A DNA stretch of 64,000 bases from Streptomyces roseoverticillatus (GTDB lineage Bacteria > Actinomycetota > Actinomycetes > Streptomycetales > Streptomycetaceae): contig NZ_JOFL01000016.1 in the NCBI RefSeq assembly GCF_000719265.1, positions 124,001 to 188,000 on the forward strand, given 5' to 3'. Below the pieces are notes generated by a model. That model was not told where the DNA came from. It saw only the letters and a list, made by a program, of their open reading frames with translations, and made no database searches. Positions 7,909 to 16,542 of the stretch are shown here, one piece after another. The position numbers and the translations under genes are program-made. Each line of letters starts with the position of its first letter. The stretch's first letter is position 1.

Positions 7909-7983
7909 CGAAGATCACGAACGATCTGGGCGCCCACGAGAACCCGGTAGAGGTCTGGTCACGCCACCGCTGGAGAAACAGAA

Positions 7984-8006
7984 AAACCCCAGGTCAACTG
8001 GGGTTT
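7984..8006 (-). terminator. Intrinsic terminator downstream of tRNA-Leu
   Basis: A 9-bp perfect stem (AAACCCCAG at 7984-7992 with CTGGGGTTT at 7998-8006) has a 5-nt loop. On the minus strand it is followed by a short T run. It lies 8 nt beyond the 3' end of the tRNA gene and is correctly oriented to end its transcript. Confidence 0.8.
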
Positions 8007-8014
8007 CTACTGGT

Positions 8015-8098
8015 GTCCGAGGGGGGACTTGAACCCCCACGCCCGATAAAGGGCACTAGCACCTCAAGCTAGCGCGTCTGCCATTCCGCCACCCGGAC
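8015..8098 (-). tRNA. tRNA-Leu (anticodon GAG)
   Basis: This is an 84-nt class II tRNA on the minus strand. The 5' GTCCGGG pairs with the 3' CTCGGAC as the acceptor stem. The anticodon loop CTTGAGG carries GAG, a long variable arm follows, and the T-arm contains GGTTCAAGTCC. The CCA end is not encoded. The 3' end faces the lower coordinates, so an element integrated at the 3' end of this tRNA would lie in bases 1-8,014. I see no second copy of the tRNA 3' end in the window to prove this. Confidence 0.95.
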
Positions 8099-8105
8099 TA
8101 GGTGT

Positions 8106-9443
8106 TTGGGCAATACGGGGCAAACCTGGACGGCTGAGGCGGCCGGGAGCGGCCGGCGGCGGCCACGGCCCCTGTCGCCTTTGCGGGAGCACTTGAGGGA
8201 CACGTTCTGGTTCGCGCCCACCGTGGGGCTCCTCGGGGCGGCGGGACTGGCCGCCGGAGTGCTGGAGCTGGACCAGTTGGTCATCGGGGCCCTGAAGCAG
8301 GACGGGGACTACGGGACGGTCGAGTCGCTGATCGGGATCGCCGACGACACCAAGACGATCATCACGACCGTCGGCTCGGCGATGCTGACCTTCATCGGCG
8401 TGGTGTTCTCGATCTCCCTGGTCGCGCTGCAGATGGCCAGCGGGCAGTTCTCCCCGCGCGTGGTGCGGCTGTACGTGCGCAGCCGGATCACCAAGTGCAC
8501 GTTCGCCGTCTTCCTGGCTACGTTCCTGTTCGCCCTGCTGGTGCAGGCGTCGTACGAGGGGAACGAGGATCCGCGCACGGTCACTACGGTCCCGGTGTTC
8601 TCCAGCATCGTGTGCGTCCTGCTGGTGATGGTGAGCCTGGGACTGTTCATCGCGTACGTGAACGCCACGCTGCGGCTGATGCGGGTGAGCCATGTGATCG
8701 ACCGGATCACGCGGGAGTCGTTCCGGGTGCTGGGCAGGTACGGCGTTCCCGACGACGAGCGGCCGGCGCTGGCAGGGCCCGGCGCGGAGGTCGTGCACAG
8801 CGGGCGGGCCGGGGTGCTGCGCGACGTGCACATCGCGCGGCTGGTGCGGGTGGCGCGGCGGCACGGGGTCGTGCTGCGGCTGATCCCGCGGATCGGGGAC
8901 TTCGTGGTGCCGGGGACGCCGGTGTTCGCGGTGCACGGCGGGGCCGCGCCGGCGCCGCGGGCGCTGCGGTACACGGTGTCCGTCGGCGTGGAGCGCACGT
9001 TCCACCAGGATCCGGGCTTCGGGCTGCGGCAGCTGTCGGACATCGCCCAGCGGGCCCTGTCGCCCGCCGTGAACGATCCGACGACGGCCGTGCAGTGCCT
9101 GGACCGGATCACCCAGTTCCTCGCGGCCCTCGCCCGGCGGCCCCTCGGGGCGCTGCACCACTGCGACCGCCGGGGCGCCGTGCGGCTGGTGCAGGACGTG
9201 CCCGGGTGGGCGGACCTGGTCGACCTGGGGTTCGCGGAGATCCGCGGCTGCGCGACCGGCAGCCCGCAGGTGACCCGGCGGCTGGCGGCGGCCCTGGACG
9301 ACCTGTGGCACCTGGCCCCCGCCGGGCGCCGCCCGCCGCTGGAGCGGCACCGAGCGCTGCTGGAGCAGGCCGTGACGCGGGCGGTGCCGGACGGGGCGGA
9401 CCGGGAATTCGCCCTGCTCCCGGACCGGCAGGGGATCGGCTAG
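8106..9443 (+). CDS. DUF2254 family membrane protein
   Basis: This is a membrane protein of up to 445 aa of the DUF2254 family. Four hydrophobic stretches are visible in the N-terminal half: FAPTVGLLGAAGLAAGVLEL, IITTVGSAMLTFIGVVFSIS, FAVFLATFLFALLVQ, and SSIVCVLLVMVSLGLFIAYV. A soluble C-terminal half follows. The family segment VALQMASGQFSPRVVRLYVR is clear, as is LSDIAQRALSPAVNDPTTAVQCLD. The start is uncertain. TTG 8106 begins just 7 nt beyond the tRNA gene and would overlap its promoter. TTG 8181 (MREHLRDTFWF) fits the family better, and neither has a good ribosome binding site. Its function is unknown. Confidence 0.85.
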   Translation: MGNTGQTWTAEAAGSGRRRPRPLSPLREHLRDTFWFAPTVGLLGAAGLAAGVLELDQLVIGALKQDGDYGTVESLIGIADDTKTIITTVGSAMLTFIGVVFSISLVALQMASGQFSPRVVRLYVRSRITKCTFAVFLATFLFALLVQASYEGNEDPRTVTTVPVFSSIVCVLLVMVSLGLFIAYVNATLRLMRVSHVIDRITRESFRVLGRYGVPDDERPALAGPGAEVVHSGRAGVLRDVHIARLVRVARRHGVVLRLIPRIGDFVVPGTPVFAVHGGAAPAPRALRYTVSVGVERTFHQDPGFGLRQLSDIAQRALSPAVNDPTTAVQCLDRITQFLAALARRPLGALHHCDRRGAVRLVQDVPGWADLVDLGFAEIRGCATGSPQVTRRLAAALDDLWHLAPAGRRPPLERHRALLEQAVTRAVPDGADREFALLPDRQGIG

Positions 9444-9703
9444 CCCCAGCCGGTTCGGACCGGTGGATCCGGCACAGGGTGCGTACGGCGCGGTGTCGTA
9501 CGGCACGGTGTGCGTACGGCGCGGGTGCGTACAGCACCGCCGGATTCCACCGTCGTGGGCGGTCACCGCCGCGACGGAGGGAAGCGTGCGCGGCCGCGTC
9601 CTTCACCGGCGCCGGGGAATGACCGGGCGGGCGCCGGCGCGTCCGAGCCGCCGGGGACAATGGGGCATCCAGGAACCCCACGATCACCGGGACGTATCAG
9701 CTC

Positions 9704-10558
9704 ATGGGACGGGTCACCGCACGACGCCGCGTCATCCGCATCCGGGACGGGGCCGTCGGCGCCCGTCCGGACACGCTGGTGACCGAGGAACCGATGGAGA
9801 TCCGGCTGAACGGCAAGCCGCTCGCCGTCACCATGCGCACGCCGGGCGACGACTTCGCGCTCGCGGCGGGGTTCCTCGTCAGCGAGGGCGTGCTGGGCGC
9901 GGCGGACGAGGTCGCCAACATCGTCTACTGCGCCGGAGCGACGGACGACGGCGGGAACACGTACAACGTCGTCGACGTGCGGCTCGCGCCCGGCGTCCCG
10001 GTGCCCGACATCACGCTGGAGCGCAACGTCTACACGACGTCCTCGTGCGGGCTGTGCGGGAAGGCGAGCCTGGACGCCGTACGGACGACCGCGCGCCACG
10101 CCCTGTCCGACGGGCCGGCCCCGATGCGGCTCGAACCCGCTCTGCTGGCCTCCCTCCCCGATCGGCTGCGGGAGGCACAGCGCGTCTTCGACCGCACGGG
10201 CGGGCTGCACGCGGCCGCGCTGTTCACGGCGGACGGCGAGCTGCTGGACGTGCGCGAGGACGTGGGGCGGCACAACGCGGTCGACAAGCTCGTCGGGCGG
10301 GCCCTCCAGCAGGGGATGCTGCCGCTGGCGGGGTCGGTGCTGCTGGTCTCCGGGCGGGCCTCGTTCGAGCTGGCGCAGAAGGCGGTGATGGCCGGGATCC
10401 CGGTGCTGGCGGCGGTGTCGGCGCCGTCGTCGCTGGCGGTGGACCTGGCCGCGGAGACGGGGCTGACGCTGGTGGGCTTCCTGCGCGGGGCGTCGATGAA
10501 CGTGTACGCGGGCGAGCAGCGGATCGTCCTGGAGGAGGCGCGTCCGGCGTCCGGCTGA
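9704..10558 (+). CDS. fdhD: Formate dehydrogenase accessory sulfurtransferase FdhD
   Basis: This 284-aa protein matches FdhD, which passes sulfur from a cysteine desulfurase to the molybdenum cofactor of formate dehydrogenase. The conserved cysteine pair CGLC is at residues 115-118, preceded by the family-typical NVYTTSS. Other signatures are [52 protein letters not shown] and [13 protein letters not shown]. Length and start are normal for the family. No formate dehydrogenase gene lies in the window, so the partner enzyme must be elsewhere. The gene converges with the MarR regulator gene, separated by 16 nt. Confidence 0.95.
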   Translation: MGRVTARRRVIRIRDGAVGARPDTLVTEEPMEIRLNGKPLAVTMRTPGDDFALAAGFLVSEGVLGAADEVANIVYCAGATDDGGNTYNVVDVRLAPGVPVPDITLERNVYTTSSCGLCGKASLDAVRTTARHALSDGPAPMRLEPALLASLPDRLREAQRVFDRTGGLHAAALFTADGELLDVREDVGRHNAVDKLVGRALQQGMLPLAGSVLLVSGRASFELAQKAVMAGIPVLAAVSAPSSLAVDLAAETGLTLVGFLRGASMNVYAGEQRIVLEEARPASG

Positions 10559-10574
10559 CGTTCCGTCGGCGCCG

Positions 10575-11036
10575 TCAGGCCACCGGCCCCTCCTCCCGTT
10601 CCTCCGCCACGCGGGCGAGCAGCGCGACGAACTGTTCCCGCTCGGCGGGGGTGAGCGCCGCGAGCAGGGCCCGGTTGGCCTCGTCGCCCAGTTGCGCGAG
10701 CCTCCCCAGGCAGCTTCGGCCCTCGGCGGTGAGGGCGATGACGTTCTTGCGGCGGTCGTCGGGGTCGGGGGTGCGGGTGACGAGCCGCGCCCGCTGGAGG
10801 TCGTTGAGGATGCCGACCATGTCCTTGGGGTCGAAGCCGGTCTCGCGGCCCAGGGCCGCCTGGGCGACGGGGCCGATGTCGGCGACGGCGGCCAGGACGG
10901 CGTGGTGCGGCATGCGCAGGCCCTCATGGGCGAACGCCTCGCCGAGCAGGCGCCGGCCGCGCCCGGCGGCGCGGTTGAGGAGCCAGCTGGGGAGGGCGCG
11001 GATGCGGTCGAGCGCGGGCTCGTGGGGCTCGGTCAT
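10575..11036 (-). CDS. MarR family transcriptional regulator
   Basis: This is a 153-aa winged-helix regulator. The DNA-binding part includes VAQAALGRETGFDPKDMVGI, then LVTRTPDPDDRRKNVIALT, the typical MarR wing. It is divergent from a quinone oxidoreductase gene starting at 11170. The 133-bp gap holds four copies of a GTTGG-N5-CCAAC palindrome, which are strong operator candidates. The common arrangement in this family is that the regulator represses itself and the divergent reductase until a ligand binds. That mechanism is inference; the gene order and palindromes are seen. Confidence 0.92.
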   Translation of the reverse strand: MTEPHEPALDRIRALPSWLLNRAAGRGRRLLGEAFAHEGLRMPHHAVLAAVADIGPVAQAALGRETGFDPKDMVGILNDLQRARLVTRTPDPDDRRKNVIALTAEGRSCLGRLAQLGDEANRALLAALTPAEREQFVALLARVAEEREEGPVA

Positions 11037-11059
11037 GGTGCGACCCTACCGACATACCC

Positions 11060-11148
11060 GTTGGGATCCCCAACAAAAAACGTTGGACACCCCAACGAAG
11101 ATCCGCCTATCGTTGGAGCTCCCAACGAAAACTGTTGGGGCAACCAAC
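11060..11148. promoter_or_regulatory. Four palindromic MarR-type operators
   Basis: Four 15-bp sites with the form GTTGG-N5-CCAAC lie at 11060-11074, 11082-11096, 11112-11126 and 11134-11148. Start-to-start spacings are 22, 30 and 22 bp, a symmetric arrangement centred between the divergent genes. All four keep both 5-bp half sites exactly while the central five bases vary. They occupy the promoter region of both the MarR gene and the oxidoreductase gene. Confidence 0.85.
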
Positions 11149-11169
11149 GACACCCTGGAGGTGCGCCCC

Positions 11170-12135
11170 ATGCGCCGTGTCCGCTATTACGAGAACGGTG
11201 GCCCCGAGGTCCTGCGCCTGGAGGAGACCGACGTCCCCGCCCCCGGCCCCGGCGAGCTGCTCGTGCGCACCGAGGCCGTCGGCGTCACGCTCCCCGTCGT
11301 GCGGAAGGTGCGCGGCGGCGGGCTCCCGCTGCCCGCGGGCCTGGGCGGCGAGGTCGCCGGAGAGGTCGTGGCGACCAGCCCGGACGTCACCGGCTTCGCG
11401 GTCGGCGACCGCGTCACCGGCCTGTGCTTCGGCGACGGCTACGCCGACCACTCCGTCCTGCTGGCCGCGATGGCCTCCCCCGTGCCCGAGGGCGCGACCG
11501 CCACGGACGCCGTCGCCCTGGTCCGCTGCGGCCTGGTGGCCCGCGGGGCGTACGCGGCGGCCCGCCCGGCCCCCGGAGAGTCCGTCCTGGTGACGGGTGC
11601 GGCGAGCGGCGCGGGCCACCTCGCCGTGCAGCTCGCCAAGGAGCTCGGCGGCGGCCGGGTCGTCGCGGCCGTCAGCTCCGCGGCCGCCGAGGCCAAGGCC
11701 GGCTTCCTGCGCGAACTGGGCGCGGACCACGTCGTCACCTACGACGAGCTCGCCCGCGAGTCCGCGGACCCGGCCCGCTGGGGCGGCGAGGTCGACATCG
11801 TCCTGGACGCGGTCGGCGGCGAGCTCCTCTCCCCCGCCGTCGCCGCGCTCGCACCCGGCGGCCGGCTCGTCGCGTACAGCTCGGGCGGCGGGACGATCGA
11901 GGCGTACGACCTGCTCGTCGGCGCGAAGTCCGCGATCGGCTTCCAGATGGCACTGATCGCCCGCCACCAGCCGGAGCTGATGGAACAGTGGCGGCTGGAG
12001 CTGTGGGAGCTGTTCGCCGCCGGGCGGCTGCGGCCGCGCGTCCACGCCGAACTGCCGCTGGAGGACGCCGCGAAGGCGCACGAGCTCATCGAGGGGCGCG
12101 TCAACCTGGGCAAGGTCGTCCTGCGGCCGGCGTGA
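11170..12135 (+). CDS. Zinc-type alcohol dehydrogenase-like/quinone oxidoreductase
   Basis: This is a 321-aa NADPH-dependent medium-chain reductase of the quinone oxidoreductase group. The N-terminal GroES-like domain starts MRRVRYYENGGPEVLRLEE. The Rossmann nucleotide site VLVTGAASGAGHLAVQLAKE is at about residues 138-157. There is no zinc-ligand cysteine pattern, as expected for QOR enzymes. ATG 11170 is chosen from the family start; the frame is open far upstream but runs through the operator region. It is controlled in all likelihood by the divergent MarR regulator. Such genes often respond to quinones or electrophiles, but the inducer here is unknown. Confidence 0.92.
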   Translation: MRRVRYYENGGPEVLRLEETDVPAPGPGELLVRTEAVGVTLPVVRKVRGGGLPLPAGLGGEVAGEVVATSPDVTGFAVGDRVTGLCFGDGYADHSVLLAAMASPVPEGATATDAVALVRCGLVARGAYAAARPAPGESVLVTGAASGAGHLAVQLAKELGGGRVVAAVSSAAAEAKAGFLRELGADHVVTYDELARESADPARWGGEVDIVLDAVGGELLSPAVAALAPGGRLVAYSSGGGTIEAYDLLVGAKSAIGFQMALIARHQPELMEQWRLELWELFAAGRLRPRVHAELPLEDAAKAHELIEGRVNLGKVVLRPA

Positions 12136-12237
12136 GCCCTTTGTGCAGCCCCTCCCGCACTCCACACTCCAACTCGTATGGGCTCTTCGGCCGAGTCTTC
12201 CTTGTGTGACAGTCGTACGAGACCTACGTTCGGCCTC

Positions 12238-14466
12238 ATGGCGCCGCCGCACGTCCGCACTGCTCCCGCCGCCCCCCGAAGCCCCCTCAGAATCGCGATC
12301 GCCGCAGCCGCGTTGGCGGGTCTCGCAGGCTCCCTCCTCGTACCGCCCCCGGCCCGGGCCACCGACACCGGGTTCGAGGAGCGGGTCCTCTTCAAGGCCG
12401 GGCCGGAGGCGGCCGACGGGGACGCCTACTCCTGCTTCCGCATCCCCGCCCTGGTCACCACCGTCCGCGGCACCGTCCTCGCCTTCGCCGAGGGCCGGAA
12501 GGGCAACTGCGGCGACGCCACCGACATCGACGTCGTCGTCAAGCGCTCCGCCGACGGGGGCCGAACCTGGAGCCCGCTGGAGGTGGTCGACGAGGGGCGC
12601 GGCGACACCCACGGCAACCCCGCGCCCGTCGTGGACCGGAGCAGCGGCCGGATCACGCTCCTCACCACGGACAACCGGGGCCGCCCGGACGCGGGCAACT
12701 GCGATGTGCCGTGCGACCGCACGCCCCACGTGCAGCACAGCGACGACGACGGCGCCCACTGGTCGGAGCCGGAGGACCTGACGCGGGAGCTGCGCCCGCC
12801 CGGCTGGAACTCCTGGTACGCCACGGGGCCCGGCCACGGCATCCAGCTCGCGCACGGCCCGCACCGCGGCCGCCTGGTCGTCGGCCTCAACGCCGAGAGC
12901 CACGACGGCACCCGGGGCCACGCCAACCACGCGGCGCTCGCCCTCAGCGACGACGGGGGCGCGCACTGGCGGCTCGGGGCGGTGGACACCCATGCGGCCG
13001 CCCCGGACGGCACGTACGCGCAGAAGCCGTCCGAGCTGACGCTCGCCGAGCGGGCCGACGGCACGGTGTACGCGGGCGGGCGCGAGCAGGACGGCACAGA
13101 GCTCGGCAACCGCGACTTCGCCGTCAGCCCCGACGGGGGCACGGAGTTCGCCGGGCCGTTCCGGGCCGTCCCGGACCTCTACACACCCATGGTGCAGGGG
13201 TCCGTGGCCGTGCTGCGCCCCGGGCGCTGGCTGTTCGCGTCGCCCGCCGACCCCGACCGGCGGCGCTCGATGACGATCCGCTCCTCCTACGACGAGGGGC
13301 GCACGTGGGAGGGCGTGGAGCGGGGCAGGCTCGTCACCGCCGACTGGGCGGGCTACTCGGACATGGCCGTGGTGGACGGCGGGACGGGTACGGCCGGGCT
13401 GCTGTACGAGGCGGGCCGGGGCAACGCGCGGGACGAGATCCGGTTCGCCCGCTTCACCGAGGAGTGGCTGGGCCCGCGCTCCGGGCCGCTCCCCACGACG
13501 CCGGACCGGGCGCCGGGCGCGCGGGACGCGTACGTCCTGGGAGGCCCGCGCCCGGTCCGGGGCCGCTCCGGCGGGGGCCTCGCCTTCGACGGGGTGGACG
13601 ACGCGGTGCGGCTGCCCTACCGGGCCTCCCTCCCGCTGGGGACGCGGGACTTCACCGCGGTGCTGTGGTTCCGGTCGCCGGCCGCCAGGGCAACGGCCGC
13701 CGGATCACTGTCCGCCCGGCCGTCGGCCGCCGGGCCGATGTCCGCCCGGCCGGTGTCCGCCCGGCCTTCAGACGCCTGGTCGCCGGCTGTCCGGTCATCG
13801 GCTGTCCGGTCGCCGGCTGTCCCACCGTCGGCAACCCCGCCGCCGTCCGCCGCCGTGCGGGCCGAGCAGCCGCTGCTGTGGATGGGCGGGATGGGGGGCG
13901 CGCCCCAGGTGGCGCTGCGGGTCGCGCCCGGCGGGCGGGTGACCGGGCAGGTGACGGCGGTCGCCGGGGCGGGCCCGGCCCGTACGGCGGTCGTCCGGTC
14001 GGCCGCGTACAGCGACGGGCTGTGGCACCGGGTCGTACTGCGGCGCGGCGGCGGGAGGATCGTCCTCACCGTGGACGGGGCCGCTTCGTCGGTGCCCGGC
14101 GTGCCGGGGACGGTCAGCCGCAACTCGACGTTCGGGGTGCACCTGGGGCAGCGCCCGGACGGCCGGGCGTGGCTGTCCGGGGAGCTGGACGACGTACGGG
14201 TGTACGGGCGGGCGCTGACGGACGGCGAAGTGGCGCGGCTGGGGCGGTCTGGACAGCCGGGGCTGTCGGGGCTGTCGCTGCGGCCCGGGGAGCCGGCCCC
14301 GTCCCGCGATCTGCTGCTGTGGCTGCCCCTGGACCGCGTTGACCACGCCGACCACGTCAGCCACGCCGACCACGTCAGCCACGTCAATCACATCGACAGC
14401 GCTCAGGCCGCCCGGGAGAGCGACGGCGCGGCGGGCCCCGGCTCCGGCAGCGGCTCGCGCCCGTAG
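12238..14466 (+). CDS. Secreted exo-alpha-sialidase with C-terminal LamG-like domain
   Basis: This 742-aa protein has a signal peptide (residues 1-41, ending PPPARA). The catalytic sialidase domain starts at about residue 47 with the CFRIPALV arginine motif (Arg68). It carries several Asp boxes (SADGGRTW, SDDDGAHW, SDDGGAHW, SYDEGRTW) and the GLLYEAG tyrosine motif. A concanavalin/LamG-type domain follows from about 440. It is interrupted at about 479-541 by a low-complexity Ser/Ala/Arg/Pro segment with repeated SARPSAAGP-like units. The last 40 residues include DHADHVSHADHVSHVNHID. It should release terminal sialic acids outside the cell. The 3' end overlaps the convergent transporter gene by 64 nt. 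Confidence 0.9.
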   Translation: MAPPHVRTAPAAPRSPLRIAIAAAALAGLAGSLLVPPPARATDTGFEERVLFKAGPEAADGDAYSCFRIPALVTTVRGTVLAFAEGRKGNCGDATDIDVVVKRSADGGRTWSPLEVVDEGRGDTHGNPAPVVDRSSGRITLLTTDNRGRPDAGNCDVPCDRTPHVQHSDDDGAHWSEPEDLTRELRPPGWNSWYATGPGHGIQLAHGPHRGRLVVGLNAESHDGTRGHANHAALALSDDGGAHWRLGAVDTHAAAPDGTYAQKPSELTLAERADGTVYAGGREQDGTELGNRDFAVSPDGGTEFAGPFRAVPDLYTPMVQGSVAVLRPGRWLFASPADPDRRRSMTIRSSYDEGRTWEGVERGRLVTADWAGYSDMAVVDGGTGTAGLLYEAGRGNARDEIRFARFTEEWLGPRSGPLPTTPDRAPGARDAYVLGGPRPVRGRSGGGLAFDGVDDAVRLPYRASLPLGTRDFTAVLWFRSPAARATAAGSLSARPSAAGPMSARPVSARPSDAWSPAVRSSAVRSPAVPPSATPPPSAAVRAEQPLLWMGGMGGAPQVALRVAPGGRVTGQVTAVAGAGPARTAVVRSAAYSDGLWHRVVLRRGGGRIVLTVDGAASSVPGVPGTVSRNSTFGVHLGQRPDGRAWLSGELDDVRVYGRALTDGEVARLGRSGQPGLSGLSLRPGEPAPSRDLLLWLPLDRVDHADHVSHADHVSHVNHIDSAQAARESDGAAGPGSGSGSRP

Positions 14467-15413
14467 CGCTTCGCGAGGACCGCCCCGACCATCAGCTGCA
14501 TCTGGTGGAAGAGCATCAGCGGCAGCACGGCCAGGCTCGCCTGGGCCCCGAAGAGGACGCCCGCCATGGGCAGGCCGGCCGCCAGGCTCTTCTTCGAGCC
14601 GCAGAAGACGATGGCCAGCCGGTCCTCGCGGCCGAAGCCGAGCCACCGCGAGCCGTACGTGGTGGCCGTCAGCATGAGGCCCAGCAGGACGGCCTCCACG
14701 CCCAGCAGGGCCAGCAGCCGCAGCGGGGTGACCTCGTGCCAGATGCCGCGGACCATGCCCGCGCTGAAGGCCGAGTAGACGACCAGGAGGATCGAGCCGC
14801 GGTCCACGTAACCGAGGACCTTCTTGTGCCGGGTGAGGAACCCGCCCACACGGCGGCGCAGCAACTGGCCCGCGAGGAACGGCACGAGGAGCTGCAGCAC
14901 GATCGACAGCAGGGAGCGGGCCGAGAAGCCCCCGCCGCTGTTGCCCAGGAGGAGTGCGGCAAGGAGGGGAGTGAGCGCGATACCCACAATGCTGGAGAAC
15001 GAGCCCGCGCACACCGCTGCCGCCACGTTGCCGCGCGCCATGGAGGTGAAGGCGATCGAGGACTGGATCGTCGAGGGCACGAGGCACAGGAACAGCAGCC
15101 CGGAGTGCAGCTGCGGCGTCAGGACGACGGGGACGAGGCCGCGGGCGGCGAGGCCCAGGAGCGGGAAAAGCACGAACGTGCAGCCGAGGACCGTGGCGTG
15201 CAGCCGCCAGTGGCGCAGGCCGTCCAGGGCCTCGCGAGTGGAGAGACGGGCGCCGTAGAGAAAGAACAGGAGCGCCACGGCGCCGGTGGAGGCGCCACCG
15301 GCGACGGTCGCCGCCTGGCCTCTGGCGGGCAGGAGGGCGGCGAGGGCGACCGTGCCCAGGAGGGCCGCTATGTACGGGTCGACGGGGAGGCGGAAGCGGA
15401 AGCGCGACGGCAT
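14403..15413 (-). CDS. Bile acid:sodium symporter family transporter
   Basis: This 336-aa integral membrane protein has about ten hydrophobic segments and belongs to the SBF-like/BASS family. Recognisable parts are LVPSTIQSSIAFTSMARGNV, the helix-breaking family motif, and VFCGSKKSLAAGLPMAGVLF near the C-terminus. ATG at 15411-15413 is chosen because the protein family begins at that point (MPSRFRFRLPVDPYI...). The reading frame is open for much longer into the LysR gene on the other strand, which is a GC shadow. It is divergent from a LysR regulator, which probably controls it. The substrate is not predictable; an organic anion is likely. Confidence 0.9.
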   Translation of the reverse strand: MPSRFRFRLPVDPYIAALLGTVALAALLPARGQAATVAGGASTGAVALLFFLYGARLSTREALDGLRHWRLHATVLGCTFVLFPLLGLAARGLVPVVLTPQLHSGLLFLCLVPSTIQSSIAFTSMARGNVAAAVCAGSFSSIVGIALTPLLAALLLGNSGGGFSARSLLSIVLQLLVPFLAGQLLRRRVGGFLTRHKKVLGYVDRGSILLVVYSAFSAGMVRGIWHEVTPLRLLALLGVEAVLLGLMLTATTYGSRWLGFGREDRLAIVFCGSKKSLAAGLPMAGVLFGAQASLAVLPLMLFHQMQLMVGAVLAKRYGREPLPEPGPAAPSLSRAA

Positions 15414-15506
15414 GGCCCCAGCCTGGTGCGCGGAGCGCCTATGCGGAACCCCGTTTGCCGCTCTGACTGTCATCATGAACGGCGATGAGCGACCTACGCT
15501 GGTGCC

Positions 15507-16373
15507 GTGTTCGATCCCGTGCAGCTCCGTACGTTCCTGGCCGTCGCGCAGACGCTGAGCTTCACCCGGGCCGCCGGCCGTCTGGGGGTCCGGCAGTCGA
15601 CGGTGAGCCAGCAGGTCCGCCGGCTGGAGGCCGCGGCCGGCCGGCAGCTGTTCGTCCGCGACACGCACAGCGTGCGGCTGACCGAGGACGGCGAGGCCAT
15701 GCTGGGCTTCGCCCGTACGATCCTGGAGGCCAACGAGCGGGCCGCCCACTGGTTCGCGGGCACCCGGCTGCGCGGGCGGCTGCGGTTCGGGGCGTCGGAG
15801 GACTTCGTCCTCACCCGGCTGCCCGAGGTCCTGGAGGGCTTCCGCCGCGAGCACCCCGAAGTCGACCTGGAGCTGACCGTCGACCTGTCGGAGACCCTGC
15901 AGAAGCGGCTGGCCGCGGGGCGGCTGGACCTCGTCCTCGTCAAGCGCCACCCCGACGGCGAGCCGCACGGGCGGCTCGTGTGGCGGGACCGGCTGGTGTG
16001 GATCGGCGGCGAACGGCTCCGCCTGGACCCGCACCGGCCGCTCCCCCTGGTGGCCTTCCCGCCGCCCGCGGTGACCCGGGCGCGGGCCTTGGAGGTGCTG
16101 GAGCGCAGCGGCCGGTCCTGGCGGGTGGTCTGCACGAGCGGCAGCCTGAGCGGCCTGGTCGCGGCGGCCCGCGCGGGCCTCGGCGTCATGGCCCACACCC
16201 TGGGCATGATCCCGCCGGGCCTGGTCCGTCTGGCCCCCGGCCCGGGCCTGCCGGACCTCGGCGAGGTCGACGTGGTGCTGCTGCACGGGGCCCCTCCGGG
16301 GAGTACGGCGCGGGGGGCGGCGGAGGCGCTGGCCCGGGCGGTCCTCGCGGCGGGCGACCGGCTGCAGGGGTAG
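15507..16373 (+). CDS. LysR family transcriptional regulator
   Basis: This is a 288-aa LysR regulator. The N-terminal winged helix-turn-helix occupies residues 3-60 (LRTFLAVAQTLSFTRAAGRL, then GVRQSTVSQQVRRLE). It is followed by a linker helix and a substrate-binding domain starting near GRLRFGASEDFVLTRLPEVL. The GTG at 15507 gives the standard family N-terminus. It is transcribed divergently from the bile-acid-symporter-like gene with a 93-bp gap, the usual layout for a LysR protein regulating its neighbour. Its ligand is unknown. Confidence 0.93.
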   Translation: MFDPVQLRTFLAVAQTLSFTRAAGRLGVRQSTVSQQVRRLEAAAGRQLFVRDTHSVRLTEDGEAMLGFARTILEANERAAHWFAGTRLRGRLRFGASEDFVLTRLPEVLEGFRREHPEVDLELTVDLSETLQKRLAAGRLDLVLVKRHPDGEPHGRLVWRDRLVWIGGERLRLDPHRPLPLVAFPPPAVTRARALEVLERSGRSWRVVCTSGSLSGLVAAARAGLGVMAHTLGMIPPGLVRLAPGPGLPDLGEVDVVLLHGAPPGSTARGAAEALARAVLAAGDRLQG

Positions 16374-16542
16374 CGCGGGTCGCGTCCGGCTACGGGGTCG
16401 CCGGCTTCAAAGAGGCCGCCGGGCCCGCCCCGGCCGCGGGCCACTGTTCACCGCGCATGGGCGTCGTCGAGCTACTCGCGGAGCAATCGGTATGACGCGG
16501 ATCAATCGGTATGCCAGGGACTACTCGTGGATTATTCGCAGA

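Noticed and set aside
1..8014. Attachment-site repeat of the tRNA-Leu 3' end
   Set aside because: I looked for a second copy of the tRNA 3' segment in the left 8 kb and did not see one; the other end may lie outside the window.
9463..11169. Long N-terminal extension of the quinone oxidoreductase frame
   Set aside because: It would run through fdhD, the MarR gene and the operator region. The family N-terminus fits ATG 11170.
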